Of a stretch of 64,000 nt of DNA, positions 55,480-64,000 are shown piece after piece. Origin of the DNA: Nitrosococcus halophilus Nc 4. Lineage in GTDB: Bacteria; Pseudomonadota; Gammaproteobacteria; Nitrosococcales; Nitrosococcaceae. The notes beneath the pieces were generated by a model. It had not been told where the DNA came from. It searched no databases and saw only the letters and a program-made list of their open reading frames with translations. The first letter of the stretch is position 1, and the number at the start of each line of letters is the position of its first letter. The stretch covers positions 1 to 64,000 of the forward strand of contig NC_013960.1 in NCBI RefSeq assembly GCF_000024725.1. Reading direction: 5' to 3'. The translations under genes and the position numbers were made by a program.

Positions 55480-56253
55480 TTACAGCCTCATCTCAATGCC
55501 ATGGGCCAATAAATGCCGTTTGGCTTCTTCTATGGTATGTTGACCAAAGTGAAAGATGCTAGCGGCCAGCACTGCATCTGCTTTTCCTTCCAGGATCCCT
55601 GCAGCTAGATGTTCTAGGGTACCTACCCCTCCCGAGGCAATCACAGGTACTGGAACGGCCTCGCTGATGGTGCGAGTAAGCAAGAGGTCAAAGCCTTCCC
55701 GGGTTCCGTCCCGGTCCATGCTGGTCAACAGAATTTCCCCAGCACCAAATTCCACCATCCGACGAGCCCAAGTGACGGCGTCGATCCCGGTTTCTTTGCG
55801 TCCACCATGGGTAAAAACTTCCCATCGTGGTGGCTCATCGGCACGGGAAACTCGCTTAGCATCCACGGCGACAACAATACACTGAGAGCCAAAGCGTTCA
55901 GCTGCTTCCCGAACAAATTCGGGGCGCTGTACTGCAGCGGTATTAATGCCCACTTTATCGGCGCCGGCGATTAACATACGCCGGATATCTTCTAGGCTTC
56001 GGATCCCCCCACCCACGGTCAGGGGAATGAATACCTGAGCGGCAATTGCCTCAACGACGTGCACCATTGTATTCCGGTTATCGCTGCTAGCGGTGATATC
56101 TAGGAAGGTGATTTCATCTGCACCTTGCTCGTCGTAGCGGCGGGCAATTTCTACCGGGTCGCCCGCATCGCGAATATCGACAAAACGGACCCCTTTCACC
56201 ACCCGGCCATTATCCACGTCAAGACAGGGAATGATACGTTTAGCTAAGCCCAT
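55480..56253 (-). CDS. hisF: Imidazole glycerol phosphate synthase, cyclase subunit
   Basis: 257-aa TIM barrel. [18 protein letters not shown] holds the first catalytic Asp, and later strands show [24 protein letters not shown] (second catalytic Asp) and [15 protein letters not shown]. It uses ammonia made by HisH to form imidazole glycerol phosphate and AICAR. It lies 9 nt after hisA. Confidence 0.96.
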   Translation of the reverse strand: MGLAKRIIPCLDVDNGRVVKGVRFVDIRDAGDPVEIARRYDEQGADEITFLDITASSDNRNTMVHVVEAIAAQVFIPLTVGGGIRSLEDIRRMLIAGADKVGINTAAVQRPEFVREAAERFGSQCIVVAVDAKRVSRADEPPRWEVFTHGGRKETGIDAVTWARRMVEFGAGEILLTSMDRDGTREGFDLLLTRTISEAVPVPVIASGGVGTLEHLAAGILEGKADAVLAASIFHFGQHTIEEAKRHLLAHGIEMRL

Positions 56254-56262
56254 TCACACTGC

Positions 56263-57003
56263 TCACTCTGCGGATAAACGTTTTACTAAAGCCAGGGCCT
56301 CAGTAAGTTGAATTTGGCCCTCGTAGAGAGCCCGGCCGATGATGGCGCCCGCAATGCCATCTTGTTCATGCCGGTATAAAGCCTCTATATCTGCCAGTGA
56401 GGAGACCCCTCCTGAGGCGATGACGGGAATATTAACCGCTTCGGCTAGTTCGCGAGTTGCCTCGATATTGACTCCTTTCATCATGCCGTCACGCTGAATA
56501 TCAGTGTAAATAATGGCTTCGACCCCATCCTTTTCAAAATGTCGAGCAATATCGACCACATTATGGCGGGAAAGTTTAGACCATCCGTTAATCGCAATTT
56601 TGCCTTCTCGCGCGTCAAGGCCGAGGATGACATGGCCAGGGAATTCTAGACAGGCATCGGCGACGAAATGGGGAGTGTTAATGGCCTTAGTGCCGATAAT
56701 GACATAACGAACACCCGCATCTAAATAGGTCTGGATGGTATCCCCGTCGCGAATTCCCCCCCCGACTTGAATATCCATGTCGGGTAGGGCCTGGGCAATG
56801 TTATAAATAATATCGGCATTGACAGGCTGCCCTGCAAATGCTCCGTCTAGGTCAACTAAGTGAAGCCGTTCTATACCGGCTTCGGCCCAATGTAGGGCCA
56901 TAGCTACTGGATCATCAGAGAATACCGTATCATCCTCCATGCGTCCCTGACGCAGGCGAACACATTTCCCCCCCTTGAGGTCAATGGCAGGTATCAATAA
57001 CAT
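56263..57003 (-). CDS. hisA: Phosphoribosylformimino-5-aminoimidazole carboxamide ribotide isomerase
   Basis: 246-aa TIM barrel related to His[20 protein letters not shown] contains the catalytic Asp, followed by [31 protein letters not shown] and [13 protein letters not shown]. It carries out the Amadori isomerisation before HisF/HisH. Confidence 0.96.
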   Translation of the reverse strand: MLLIPAIDLKGGKCVRLRQGRMEDDTVFSDDPVAMALHWAEAGIERLHLVDLDGAFAGQPVNADIIYNIAQALPDMDIQVGGGIRDGDTIQTYLDAGVRYVIIGTKAINTPHFVADACLEFPGHVILGLDAREGKIAINGWSKLSRHNVVDIARHFEKDGVEAIIYTDIQRDGMMKGVNIEATRELAEAVNIPVIASGGVSSLADIEALYRHEQDGIAGAIIGRALYEGQIQLTEALALVKRLSAE

Positions 57004-57058
57004 GGTGGTTTCCTTCCGGTTTGCAAGCGATTTGGCTCGAATTGCAGTGGATAATGTC

Positions 57059-57688
57059 TTAACTTACTCCATTCCATGTCAGGAAGTTGGCAAGTAGTTG
57101 CAGCCCATATTTTTGGCTCTTTTCTGGATGGAATTGGACCGCAAAAATATTGTCTCGGGCTAGCGCCGAGGCAAAGGAAGTAGAATAGTCCGTGCGACCA
57201 GCGATTAAGGATGGTTCATCGGGTACCGTATAATAGCTGTGGACGAAATAGAAACGACAGTCCTGGGGAATATCGCGCCACAGGGGGTGGGCATGAGCCT
57301 GGTGAACTTGATTCCAGCCCATGTGGGGCACCTTCAAATGCTCTTCGGCGGCATCAAAATGTTTTACTTGGCCCGGTAATATGCCAAGGCAGGAAGTCCC
57401 TTGGTTTTCCTCGCTAAGCTCAAGTAAGGCTTGCATACCCAGACAGATACCTAGAAATGGCCGATCAGCAGCACATTGCGCGACAATGGTATCCAAATTT
57501 AGGTGCCGTAGTTCATTCATACAGTCTCGGATAGCACCCACGCCGGGGAAAACTACCCGATCAGCTGCGCGGATTCGTTGGGGATCACTGGTGACCTCTA
57601 CGCGAACCTTGTCTGCAACCTGTTCCAATGCCTTAGACACTGAGCGAAGGTTGCCCATCCCATAATCAATCACCGCTATGCTGGACAT
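57059..57688 (-). CDS. hisH: Imidazole glycerol phosphate synthase, glutaminase subunit
   Basis: 209-aa class I glutamine amidotransferase. The nucleophile Cys is in [13 protein letters not shown] (near residue 80), and the catalytic His-Glu pair is in [14 protein letters not shown]. It delivers ammonia to HisF. It lies 21 nt downstream of hisB. Confidence 0.96.
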   Translation of the reverse strand: MSSIAVIDYGMGNLRSVSKALEQVADKVRVEVTSDPQRIRAADRVVFPGVGAIRDCMNELRHLNLDTIVAQCAADRPFLGICLGMQALLELSEENQGTSCLGILPGQVKHFDAAEEHLKVPHMGWNQVHQAHAHPLWRDIPQDCRFYFVHSYYTVPDEPSLIAGRTDYSTSFASALARDNIFAVQFHPEKSQKYGLQLLANFLTWNGVS

Positions 57689-57709
57689 GAGTTTAAGCCT
57701 AATTTATAA

Positions 57710-58303
57710 CTATAACGTCCCTTTGGTGGAGGCTAGTTGTCCTTTCCGGCGTGGATCTTGTTCCACGGCAACCCGCAAGGCGCGACCAAAGGCCTTGAAT
57801 ATGGTCTCAGCAATATGATGGGTATTTCGCCCCTGCAGGTTGTCAATGTGCAAGGTCATTGCGGCGTGATTGACTAGCCCTTGAAAAAACTCCTGGAAAA
57901 GATCCACATCGAAATCACCAATACGGGCCCGAGGATAATCCACCCGATAGTGCAGGCTTGGCCGCCCGGAAAGGTCTAATACTACCCTGGAAAGCGCTTC
58001 ATCCAAGGGAACATAGGCATGACCATAGCGCTGAATTCCCGTTTTATCGCCAATCGCTTGTTTCAAAGCCTGTCCCAGGGTAATGCCAATATCTTCAACG
58101 GTGTGGTGAGCATCGATATGCAAATCCCCAGATGCTTTTACTGTGAGATCGAATAATCCATGTCGAGCCACTTGGTCCATCATGTGCTCAAGAAAAGGCA
58201 CCCCTGTTTCGGCGGAAAAATACCCTTCTCCGGCCAAGTTGAGGGCAACTTCGACGCGGGTTTCTAACGTCTCACGGTAGACGGTCGCTGTATAGCTCGA
58301 CAT
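57710..58303 (-). CDS. hisB: Imidazoleglycerol-phosphate dehydratase
   Basis: 197-aa monofunctional IGPD with two copies of the metal motif: [16 protein letters not shown] / [14 protein letters not shown] and [21 protein letters not shown]. The histidinol-phosphatase half found in E. coli HisB is absent, so that step is encoded elsewhere. It is the first gene of the his-hinT-tat run. Confidence 0.96.
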   Translation of the reverse strand: MSSYTATVYRETLETRVEVALNLAGEGYFSAETGVPFLEHMMDQVARHGLFDLTVKASGDLHIDAHHTVEDIGITLGQALKQAIGDKTGIQRYGHAYVPLDEALSRVVLDLSGRPSLHYRVDYPRARIGDFDVDLFQEFFQGLVNHAAMTLHIDNLQGRNTHHIAETIFKAFGRALRVAVEQDPRRKGQLASTKGTL

Positions 58304-58470
58304 GGTTTTCTCCGATACAAGGCTTGCAAGAGCATGGCGTGTGTTTTCGGGAGATATGAATATTACCTGAATTTGCTCATTGCTACCTGATTTGCAAGCG
58401 CTTGATCGTTGCTATCTCTGCTGTGAACTAGATTAGTTCCCTATCATTTTTGCCTTAACCGGGTTAAGCA

Positions 58471-58683
58471 TTAAGTGCTGGCTAAGTGGAGAATTAATTG
58501 GACGAGCCCCACTAAAGTTAGGACAAAGAGGGTGACCGCAACAATACCAGCAAAAATAAAGGAAGTTGGCCGTCCATGATTGAAGTCACGTTCATGGTTA
58601 CGGCGGTTCTGTACTCCTATCATTGCGGAAAAAACGCTTTTAAATACTTGCACTAAGGTGGGGGGAGTATCGTTACTTTGCAT
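58471..58683 (-). CDS. DUF2970 small membrane protein
   Basis: 70 aa. LVQVFKSVFSAMIGVQNRRN near the N-terminus and one C-terminal transmembrane helix (about 42-66) match DUF2970, a gammaproteobacterial and betaproteobacterial family of unknown function often near respiratory genes. It is divergent from the cytochrome c genes. Confidence 0.8.
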   Translation of the reverse strand: MQSNDTPPTLVQVFKSVFSAMIGVQNRRNHERDFNHGRPTSFIFAGIVAVTLFVLTLVGLVQLILHLAST

Positions 58684-58977
58684 TATAAATCATTGCCTGT
58701 TAATCGGGTTACGTGTATGGTTGCACCCCAATAATATACCGTGCTATCCAGCTAGGCGCCAAGAAAAAAACCCTATCGAGGGCAAGTTGCCTATTGCGCT
58801 GCGACTGTTAAGAGATATATAAAATATAGGTTACTAAAGAGATTTTATGGCTGTTAATGCCCATCCATGCTTAAGCGCGCCTCTGAAAAGAGATCTGCTG
58901 GGTACGGAGATAAAGGCACTAAATTAGTTGATAAACTAGGGACTTAGATGAATTATCCACTAAGGGGAGCAATCAAA

Positions 58978-59298
58978 ATGGGTAAGAAAAACCTTTTTAT
59001 TCTCTTGAGCGCCGGTGTAGCGTTGCTGGGCAGTTTCACTGTCCAGGCTGCGGGTGATCCTGAGGCAGGTCGTCAAAAAGCGGAACTTTGCGCAGGCTGC
59101 CACGGCATTCCTGGTTGGCGTAATGCTTATCCTGCCTATTCGGTGCCAAAGCTTGGTGGGCAGCATGCGGAATATCTCGTTGCTGCACTTAAAGCTTATA
59201 AATCCGGCGATCGAAACCATCCGCCAATGCAGGGTTCGGCTGCTAGCTTGACTGAGCAGGATATGCTTGATATTGCCGCTTTCCTTTCCGGTCAATAA
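58978..59298 (+). CDS. Small periplasmic cytochrome c (class I)
   Basis: 106 aa from ATG 58978, preceded by GGGGAG; an upstream ATG at 58948 lacks a signal-like start. It has a signal peptide to about residue 24 (QAAGDPEAG), then heme site CAGCH and an axial Met near HPPMQGSAASLTEQDMLDIA. It resembles c4/c553-type domains and probably carries electrons to the terminal oxidase encoded 2 kb downstream. It contains an insert GIPGWRNAYPAYSVPKLGGQ longer than in its neighbour. Confidence 0.88.
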   Translation: MGKKNLFILLSAGVALLGSFTVQAAGDPEAGRQKAELCAGCHGIPGWRNAYPAYSVPKLGGQHAEYLVAALKAYKSGDRNHPPMQGSAASLTEQDMLDIAAFLSGQ

Positions 59299-59352
59299 GA
59301 AATAGCAACTCTAACGGTTAAAGCAAGAATATACGATTAAGGAGAATTTTCG

Positions 59353-59691
59353 ATGCTGAGACGGTGGTTACTCTTATTTGTGTCGGTGTTTGCGGTGCTG
59401 ATGTCTGGTTCTCTTCTAGCAGCCGGCGATCCGGCCGCGGGAAAGCAAAAATCCCAAGCTTGCGCAGCTTGCCATGGACCCGATGGTAATAGCCCCGCGC
59501 CGCAATTTCCTAAGCTGGCTGGGCAGCATTCTGATTATCTGGTGCATGCTTTGACTGCTTACCAAACCGGTGAGCGGAAAAATCCCATGATGCAGCAGAT
59601 GGCGGCTCCGCTTTCCGAGCAGGATAAAGAAGATCTGGCTGCCTACTACTCAAGTCAGAAAGGCCTTAGTTTGGGTTGGAAGCTGAAATAA
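59353..59691 (+). CDS. Cytochrome c553-like protein
   Basis: 112 aa. It has a signal peptide to about residue 24 (SLLAAGDPAAG), heme site CAACHG, NSPAPQFPKLAGQH, and axial Met in RKNPMMQQMAAPLSEQDKED. It is clearly a paralogue of the preceding gene, 54 nt away and in the same direction, and ends before a hairpin terminator. AGGAG precedes the ATG. Confidence 0.9.
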   Translation: MLRRWLLLFVSVFAVLMSGSLLAAGDPAAGKQKSQACAACHGPDGNSPAPQFPKLAGQHSDYLVHALTAYQTGERKNPMMQQMAAPLSEQDKEDLAAYYSSQKGLSLGWKLK

Positions 59692-59710
59692 GTAATGCCT
59701 TCTAGCCACA

Positions 59711-59777
59711 GGCCTGAGTGGGTAGGGCTAGTTTTCTTCTAAGACAACTGCCCTACCCGCGGGCCTTTGGTTCTTTT
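59711..59777 (+). terminator. Hairpin terminator after the cytochrome c pair
   Basis: An 11-bp stem (GTGGGTAGGGC at 59718-59728 with GCCCTACCCGC at 59750-59760, one G-T pair) with AGGCC/GGGCCT flanks, followed by TTTGGTTCTTTT. It separates the cytochromes from the DUF2244 gene. Confidence 0.7.
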
Positions 59778-59850
59778 AGCTCAAAGTTTTGATCTGAATC
59801 GTCTTAACACGTACAATTCCGCAGGGCTTGCGCGGGCCCAAGGGTGTAAT

Positions 59851-60327
59851 GTGATTTCCAAGCAGATCGAGCCCCATAAAAACACGCTTCAATTTATCCT
59901 TCAGCCTAACAGTTCCCTGAGTTGGCAAAAAATGAAGCTGGTTTTTTATGCTGTGGCGGGAGTCCTGGGGATCATTTCAGGAGCATTTAGCCTCCTGGGC
60001 CTATGGCTGATATTTCCTTTTGCGGGATTGGAGTTGGTCGTTCTGGGATCTGCATTTTACCTTTGTGCTCGTCGTGCTCAACGCTGTGAGGTAATCACGA
60101 TCGACCAGAATGGAATCGAGATATTCCGCGGCCGTAAGGCAAATGGTGAAAGATGGAGGTTTCACCGCCAGTGGGTGCGTGTCCGGGTTGAATCCGCACC
60201 CCATGCCTGGCATATGAGCCATCTCATGATAGGTTCACATGGGCATGAGGTAGAGATTGGAATTTTCCTCACTGAGGAAGAGCGGCTCTACTTAGCGAAG
60301 GAGTTGCGGAAGGTTTGCAGCCCATAG
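59851..60327 (+). CDS. DUF2244 membrane protein
   Basis: 158 aa from GTG 59851, preceded by AAGGG at good spacing; the frame is open further upstream to the terminator, which argues against the earlier start. FILQPNSSLSWQKMKLVF then two transmembrane helices and GLELVVLGSAFYLCARRAQR match DUF2244. Family members are common near cytochrome oxidase genes, as here, but their function is unknown. Confidence 0.72.
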   Translation: MISKQIEPHKNTLQFILQPNSSLSWQKMKLVFYAVAGVLGIISGAFSLLGLWLIFPFAGLELVVLGSAFYLCARRAQRCEVITIDQNGIEIFRGRKANGERWRFHRQWVRVRVESAPHAWHMSHLMIGSHGHEVEIGIFLTEEERLYLAKELRKVCSP

Positions 60328-61062
60328 TGGTTTCATTTCCATTATGGGTGTATAAATAATGGCATCTATAAAACATGTATGGTATATATGGGTTTGGTAC
60401 CACTATTTGGATCGCCCATAGGATCTATGAATTTTGCAAGGCCCAACCTTAAAATGGAACCAGAGCTAGCCGCGGGAAGCCAAAGCCATAAACTGCTGTG
60501 GTGCCAATCCTCACAGCAGTTTCGCGGTTTGGGCTTGAGCCATAGGTTAAAGGCTGGGGTACCAGCGATTAGCTCCCGCTCCTTGAGCGCACACCATGGT
60601 TTTTTGGTGTCTGGCATTACCGGCAAACTCAAGGTTTAGTGAGTGCTTATGCTACCACCAGTCCACCGGAGTATCTCGGACTGGACCAGTAAAAGTGACA
60701 TTGCGCGAAGAGGGTGCATGGTGACAGAGGTGTTAGCAAATATTTTCGGTGGCTCCACACAACATTACCCGGACGTCCTGAATTCTGGTCAAGGCAGGAA
60801 CTGCATTTCATTTGAGCCTAAATATCGTGGAGAGCGATGAGCATTCAGTTTCAAAGGTGCAGACGCTTGTGGGCGAGCTTGCCACTAACCAATAATGGTT
60901 TAGCACCTATATTTTTTGTTTTCTGTACCTTGTTTAAACCGACGTTTGGTTGGGTGCAGACTTTGCGCGTGAACGAGACGTTGGTCCTTTATCCAAGGAT
61001 GCGAAAAGTTGTTTAAAACATTCGAGAACCATCACATTAATTGACAGTTGAAGGGGAGATGA
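60328..61062. other. 735-nt intergenic region upstream of the cox operon
   Basis: No credible gene; short frames here lack Shine-Dalgarno sequences and family features. It holds a strong hairpin (next entry) and near 60660-60685 a CCAGTCC/GGACTGG inverted repeat. The cox promoter should lie in the right part (about 60900-61060), where sequence is more AT-rich. Confidence 0.45.
60461..60551. repeat. Long imperfect hairpin with a perfect 11-bp core stem
   Basis: AAACTGCTGTG (60490-60500) pairs perfectly with CACAGCAGTTT (60512-60522) around an 11-nt loop. Flanking AAGCC...GGGCTT and AACC...GGTT segments extend it imperfectly to about 90 nt. No U-run follows. It could be a palindromic repeat element or a structured RNA. 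Confidence 0.5.
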
Positions 61063-61893
61063 ATGGGCGTGTCTGATAAAAGAAGCTTATTCACGGTTAT
61101 TGCGGGAGCCATAGGCCTGTTCCTGATGAGTGGAAATGCTAGCGCCGAGTTAGCCGTGAATCTGACTGAAGGAATTACTCCTTCCTCAAAAGAGATATAC
61201 GACCTCCATATGCTGATTTTTTGGGTTTGCGTCGGTATCGGTCTTTTAGTTTACGGTATTATGGCATGGAGCATTTACCATCACCGTAAGTCCAAGGGTG
61301 TGGTAGCTAGTCAGTTCCATGAAAATACTACCCTTGAAGTACTATGGACGGTTATCCCGTTTGTAATCTTAATATCCATTGCGGTGCCGGCAACCTCTGC
61401 CATGATCCGCTTGTATGATGCTTCAGACTCGGAACTTACCATTAAAGTTACGGGTTACCAGTGGCGCTGGCGCTATGACTATGTAGACCATGGATTTGGT
61501 TTCATGAGCAGTTTGTCCACGCCATTTGATCAGATAACGAATAAATCACCTAAGGGTGAAAATTATCTGCTTGAAGTGGACAATCCATTGGTGCTTCCAG
61601 TCAATAAAAAGGTCCGTTTTGTCATTACCGCCGATGATGTCATCCATGCTTGGTGGGTGCCGGCGCTTGGGTTCAAGCAAGATGCAATCCCAGGTTTTAT
61701 CAATGAGGCTTGGGCGGTCATAGAAGAGCCGGGAATTTATCGGGGCCAATGTACGGAACTTTGTGGTCGGGGGCATGGCTATATGCCTATTGTCGTAGAA
61801 GCGAAGACTCAGGAAGAGTTTGACAAATGGGTATCTTCGCAAAAAGCTGCCCAGTCCAGTGACACAAACGGTGATTCAACCGAGTCAAGTTAA
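61063..61893 (+). CDS. coxB: Cytochrome c oxidase subunit II
   Basis: 276 aa: signal peptide (about 1-28), two transmembrane helices (about 45-70 and 85-110), aromatic electron-entry loop QWRWRYDY, and the periplasmic CuA domain. The CuA ligands are visible in HAWWVPALG and QCTELCGRGHGYMPIVV (two Cys, His, Met). It accepts electrons from cytochrome c and passes them to heme a. No heme c domain is fused to it. GGGGAG precedes the ATG. It is the first gene of the operon. Confidence 0.95.
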   Translation: MGVSDKRSLFTVIAGAIGLFLMSGNASAELAVNLTEGITPSSKEIYDLHMLIFWVCVGIGLLVYGIMAWSIYHHRKSKGVVASQFHENTTLEVLWTVIPFVILISIAVPATSAMIRLYDASDSELTIKVTGYQWRWRYDYVDHGFGFMSSLSTPFDQITNKSPKGENYLLEVDNPLVLPVNKKVRFVITADDVIHAWWVPALGFKQDAIPGFINEAWAVIEEPGIYRGQCTELCGRGHGYMPIVVEAKTQEEFDKWVSSQKAAQSSDTNGDSTESS

Positions 61894-62060
61894 AGAAGCG
61901 CTCTAACTCTAGCCGAAGGATATCGTACTTAGGTTCCTAGATATTTCTCGCGTTGCTATGGGGTTCAAGGAGGCGAGAAAAAAGAAGGTAAAAAAGGGAT
62001 AGGAAATAACCTCGGTAAGGTATTTTTCATGATGAGGATTAATTTTGTAGGAGAAATGGC

Positions 62061-63650
62061 ATGAGCACAGCAGTAGCACATGATGATCACGCGCATCATC
62101 CAACAGGAATTGCGCGCTGGCTGTTCACCACTAACCATAAGGATATCGGAACGCTGTACCTATGGTTCAGCCTTATCATGTTCTTCGTTGGTGGCGCAAT
62201 GGCGCTGGTATTCCGGGCCGAACTCTACTCCCCGGGAATGCAGATTGTAGATCCCCAAAAGTTTAATGAATTAGTAACACTACATGGGCTGGTGATGATC
62301 TTTGGTGCCCTGATGCCGGCTTTAGCGGGTTTGGCGAACTGGCAAATACCGCTCATGATCGGCGCACCTGATATGGCCTTGCCGCGGATGAACAATTGGA
62401 GTTTCTGGATTTTGCCTTTCGCCGCAGCCTTACTCCTCGGCAGCATGTTCGTGCCGGGTGGTGGCCCCGCAGGGGGATGGACCATGTACCCGCCCTTATT
62501 CGCACAAGGGGGAGCGGGCATTGATATGACCATCTTTTCCGTCCACTTACTGGGTATCTCCTCCATATTGGCTTCAATCAATATTATTGCCACCATCCTG
62601 AATATGCGGGCACCGGGCATGACTCTGATGAGAATGCCGATGTTTGTCTGGGGATGGTTAATCACTTCCTTCTTGTTGATTGCAGTGGTTCCAGTACTTG
62701 CCGGCGCTGTGACCATGGTTCTAACCGATCGTCATTTCGGCACCAGCTTCTTTAATGCGGCAGGCGGTGGTGACCCAGTAATGTTCCAACACATTTTCTG
62801 GTTCTTTGGCCATCCCGAGGTTTATGTTCTCGTATTGCCTATTTTTGGGGTTATTTCGGAAATTATCCCCACCTTTGCTCGCAAACCCCTATTCGGCTAT
62901 AGCTCCATGGTCTACGCCATGGCCTCTATCGCCTTTCTTTCTTTCATCGTGTGGGCGCATCATATGTTTACCGTGGGAATGCCGGTTTCGGGAGAACTGT
63001 ACTTTATGTACGCTACCATCCTGATTTCTGTTCCCACTGGCGTTAAAATCTTTAACTGGCTTACCACCATGTGGCGGGGCTCCATGACCTTTGAAGTGCC
63101 CATGCTGTGGTGTCAAGCTTTCATCGCGCTATTCACCATTGGTGGTTTGACCGGCTTGATGATGGGTGTGGCCCCGGTAGACTTCCAATATCACGATACC
63201 TATTTCATCGTTTCTCACTTCCACTATGTGGTGTTGCCAGTAACAGTCTTTGGTACCTTTGCCGCTGTTTATTATTGGATACCGAAGTGGACGGGTAATA
63301 TGTATGACGAGGGCTTGGCGAAATTGCATTTCTGGTTATCTGTGATTTCCATGAATATCATTTTCCTTCCCCAAGCGTTCCTTGGTCTAGCGGGTATGCC
63401 CCGGCGGATACCTGACTACGCCTTGCAATTTGTTGAATTCAACACCATTTCCACCGTAGGTGCTTTTATATTTGGCATTTCCCAGTTGATCTTCGTGTAT
63501 GTGATTGTTAAGACCATTCGCGGAGGAGTTGGGGTCAAAGTGAGCGATCAAGTTTGGGAAGGCGCGAAGGGCCTTGAGTGGACCCTCAGTTCACCACCGC
63601 CCTATCATAGCTTTACAACTCCGCCTCAGGTGACTTCAAAGCCCTATTGA
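62061..63650 (+). CDS. coxA: Cytochrome c oxidase subunit I
   Basis: 529 aa with 12 transmembrane helices. It starts after a His-rich N-terminus, and LHGLVMIFGALMPALAGLAN contains the heme a His. FWFFGHPEVYVLVLPIFG holds the CuB His cross-linked to Tyr and the Glu of the D-channel, so this is an A1-type oxidase. HHMFTVG, PTGVKIFNW (K-channel Lys) and HFHYVVLP (heme a3/a His) complete the site. GGAG precedes the ATG. It pumps protons while reducing oxygen. Confidence 0.96.
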   Translation: MSTAVAHDDHAHHPTGIARWLFTTNHKDIGTLYLWFSLIMFFVGGAMALVFRAELYSPGMQIVDPQKFNELVTLHGLVMIFGALMPALAGLANWQIPLMIGAPDMALPRMNNWSFWILPFAAALLLGSMFVPGGGPAGGWTMYPPLFAQGGAGIDMTIFSVHLLGISSILASINIIATILNMRAPGMTLMRMPMFVWGWLITSFLLIAVVPVLAGAVTMVLTDRHFGTSFFNAAGGGDPVMFQHIFWFFGHPEVYVLVLPIFGVISEIIPTFARKPLFGYSSMVYAMASIAFLSFIVWAHHMFTVGMPVSGELYFMYATILISVPTGVKIFNWLTTMWRGSMTFEVPMLWCQAFIALFTIGGLTGLMMGVAPVDFQYHDTYFIVSHFHYVVLPVTVFGTFAAVYYWIPKWTGNMYDEGLAKLHFWLSVISMNIIFLPQAFLGLAGMPRRIPDYALQFVEFNTISTVGAFIFGISQLIFVYVIVKTIRGGVGVKVSDQVWEGAKGLEWTLSSPPPYHSFTTPPQVTSKPY

Positions 63651-63685
63651 TAGGTGGATGGTTGTTCTAGGGATAACTTTAGATT

Positions 63686-63814
63686 ATGACTGACAGACTT
63701 GGGTCTAAGTCTCCGAGTCGGCGCCGGGCGAAAGCCCGGCGTACGGCATGGATCCTTTTTGGGATTGTCTTGGCTATTTATTTCTTATTTATCTATCTGA
63801 CTGCGACAAGGTGA
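63686..63814 (+). CDS. Small membrane protein of the cytochrome oxidase operon
   Basis: A 42-aa frame: a basic N-terminus (SPSRRRAKARRTAW) and one transmembrane helix (ILFGIVLAIYFLFIYL). Tiny proteins of this type occur between coxA and ctaG in many proteobacteria and are thought to help assembly. Its TGA overlaps a possible GTG start of the next gene. It begins 36 nt after coxA. Confidence 0.75.
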   Translation: MTDRLGSKSPSRRRAKARRTAWILFGIVLAIYFLFIYLTATR

Positions 63815-63822
63815 GCACGGTT

Positions 63823-64000
63823 ATGAGAGAAGCCAATAAGCGCAGGTTAGTGCTGAGGCTAACCCTAGTAGTGGTAGCAATGTTCGGCTTCGGCTATGCC
63901 ATGGTGCCGCTCTACAATGTGTTCTGTGATATTACTGGTCTAAACGGTAAACCAGATAATGTGGCGGTATCAGCAGCTAAAGCTGGCACGGTGGATACTA
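63823..64000 (+). CDS. ctaG: Cytochrome c oxidase assembly protein CtaG/Cox11 (truncated by window end)
   Basis: Only the N-terminus is present. It shows a basic start (REANKRRLVLRL), one transmembrane helix and the conserved VPLYNVFCDITGLNGK, whose Cys helps deliver copper to CuB of subunit I. ATG 63823 has AAGGTGA about 8 nt upstream; GTG 63811 in the same frame is an alternative. Subunit III would be expected next. Confidence 0.9.
   Translation, partial: MREANKRRLVLRLTLVVVAMFGFGYAMVPLYNVFCDITGLNGKPDNVAVSAAKAGTVDT

Noticed and set aside
60379-60639. 86-aa frame upstream of the cox operon
   Set aside because: It runs through the large hairpin and lacks a ribosome-binding site; an opposite-strand frame of equal length shows the stretch is just poor in stops.
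60643-60840. 65-aa frame upstream of coxB
   Set aside because: No Shine-Dalgarno sequence or recognisable domain; probably chance.

Overview
This window is almost certainly from a chemolithotrophic or C1-related gammaproteobacterium of the Chromatiales. Nitrosococcus is my best guess, from overall gene order, roughly 50% GC and gene content; no ammonia- or methane-oxidation genes lie in the window, so the genus is inference. It opens at the replication origin: dnaA, a very regular DnaA-box array (oriC), dnaN, recF, gyrB.

From about 6.7 to 21 kb the theme is carbon and redox metabolism: a type II NADH dehydrogenase; a three-gene operon (dihydropteroate-synthase-like protein, DUF447 protein, MfnB) typical of methanofuran/tetrahydromethanopterin biosynthesis; a membrane acyltransferase; a multicopper oxidase whose apparent type 1 copper site is in the N-terminal half; class I fructose-bisphosphatase; and the fhcBADC formyltransferase/hydrolase operon headed by a pterin carbinolamine dehydratase. 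Together they imply an H4MPT-linked formaldehyde/formate route.

From 21 to 43 kb the genes are conserved gammaproteobacterial housekeeping blocks: priA-argS-SPOR; yajL; gpmI-(decayed envC)-ctpA; yibN-grxC-secB-gpsA; folB-folK-midA; plsY/tsaD; rpsU-yqeY-dnaG-rpoD and a CAU tRNA. The envC gene expected between gpmI and ctpA survives only as a LytM-domain fragment with stops.

Downstream of the tRNA (about 42.95-46.35 kb) is an AT-rich accessory patch: two imperfect direct repeats, a small HTH-regulator gene apparently interrupted by a nested inverted-repeat element, a frameshifted nuclease pseudogene, and a complete tripartite toxin-antitoxin-chaperone (TAC) module: RelE/HigB-like toxin, XRE antitoxin with a C-terminal tail, and a SecB-like chaperone distinct from the housekeeping secB at 31.7 kb. 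This TAC module is the most interesting system in the window.

The rest holds two CPA2-type cation/proton antiporters around an amino-acid permease, a repeat-rich intergenic region, a pentapeptide-repeat protein, the hisBHAFIE-hinT-tatABC run, two small cytochromes c, and the start of an aa3-type cytochrome c oxidase operon (coxB, coxA, small membrane protein, ctaG truncated by the window end). Function calls come from reading the proteins; no database search was run.
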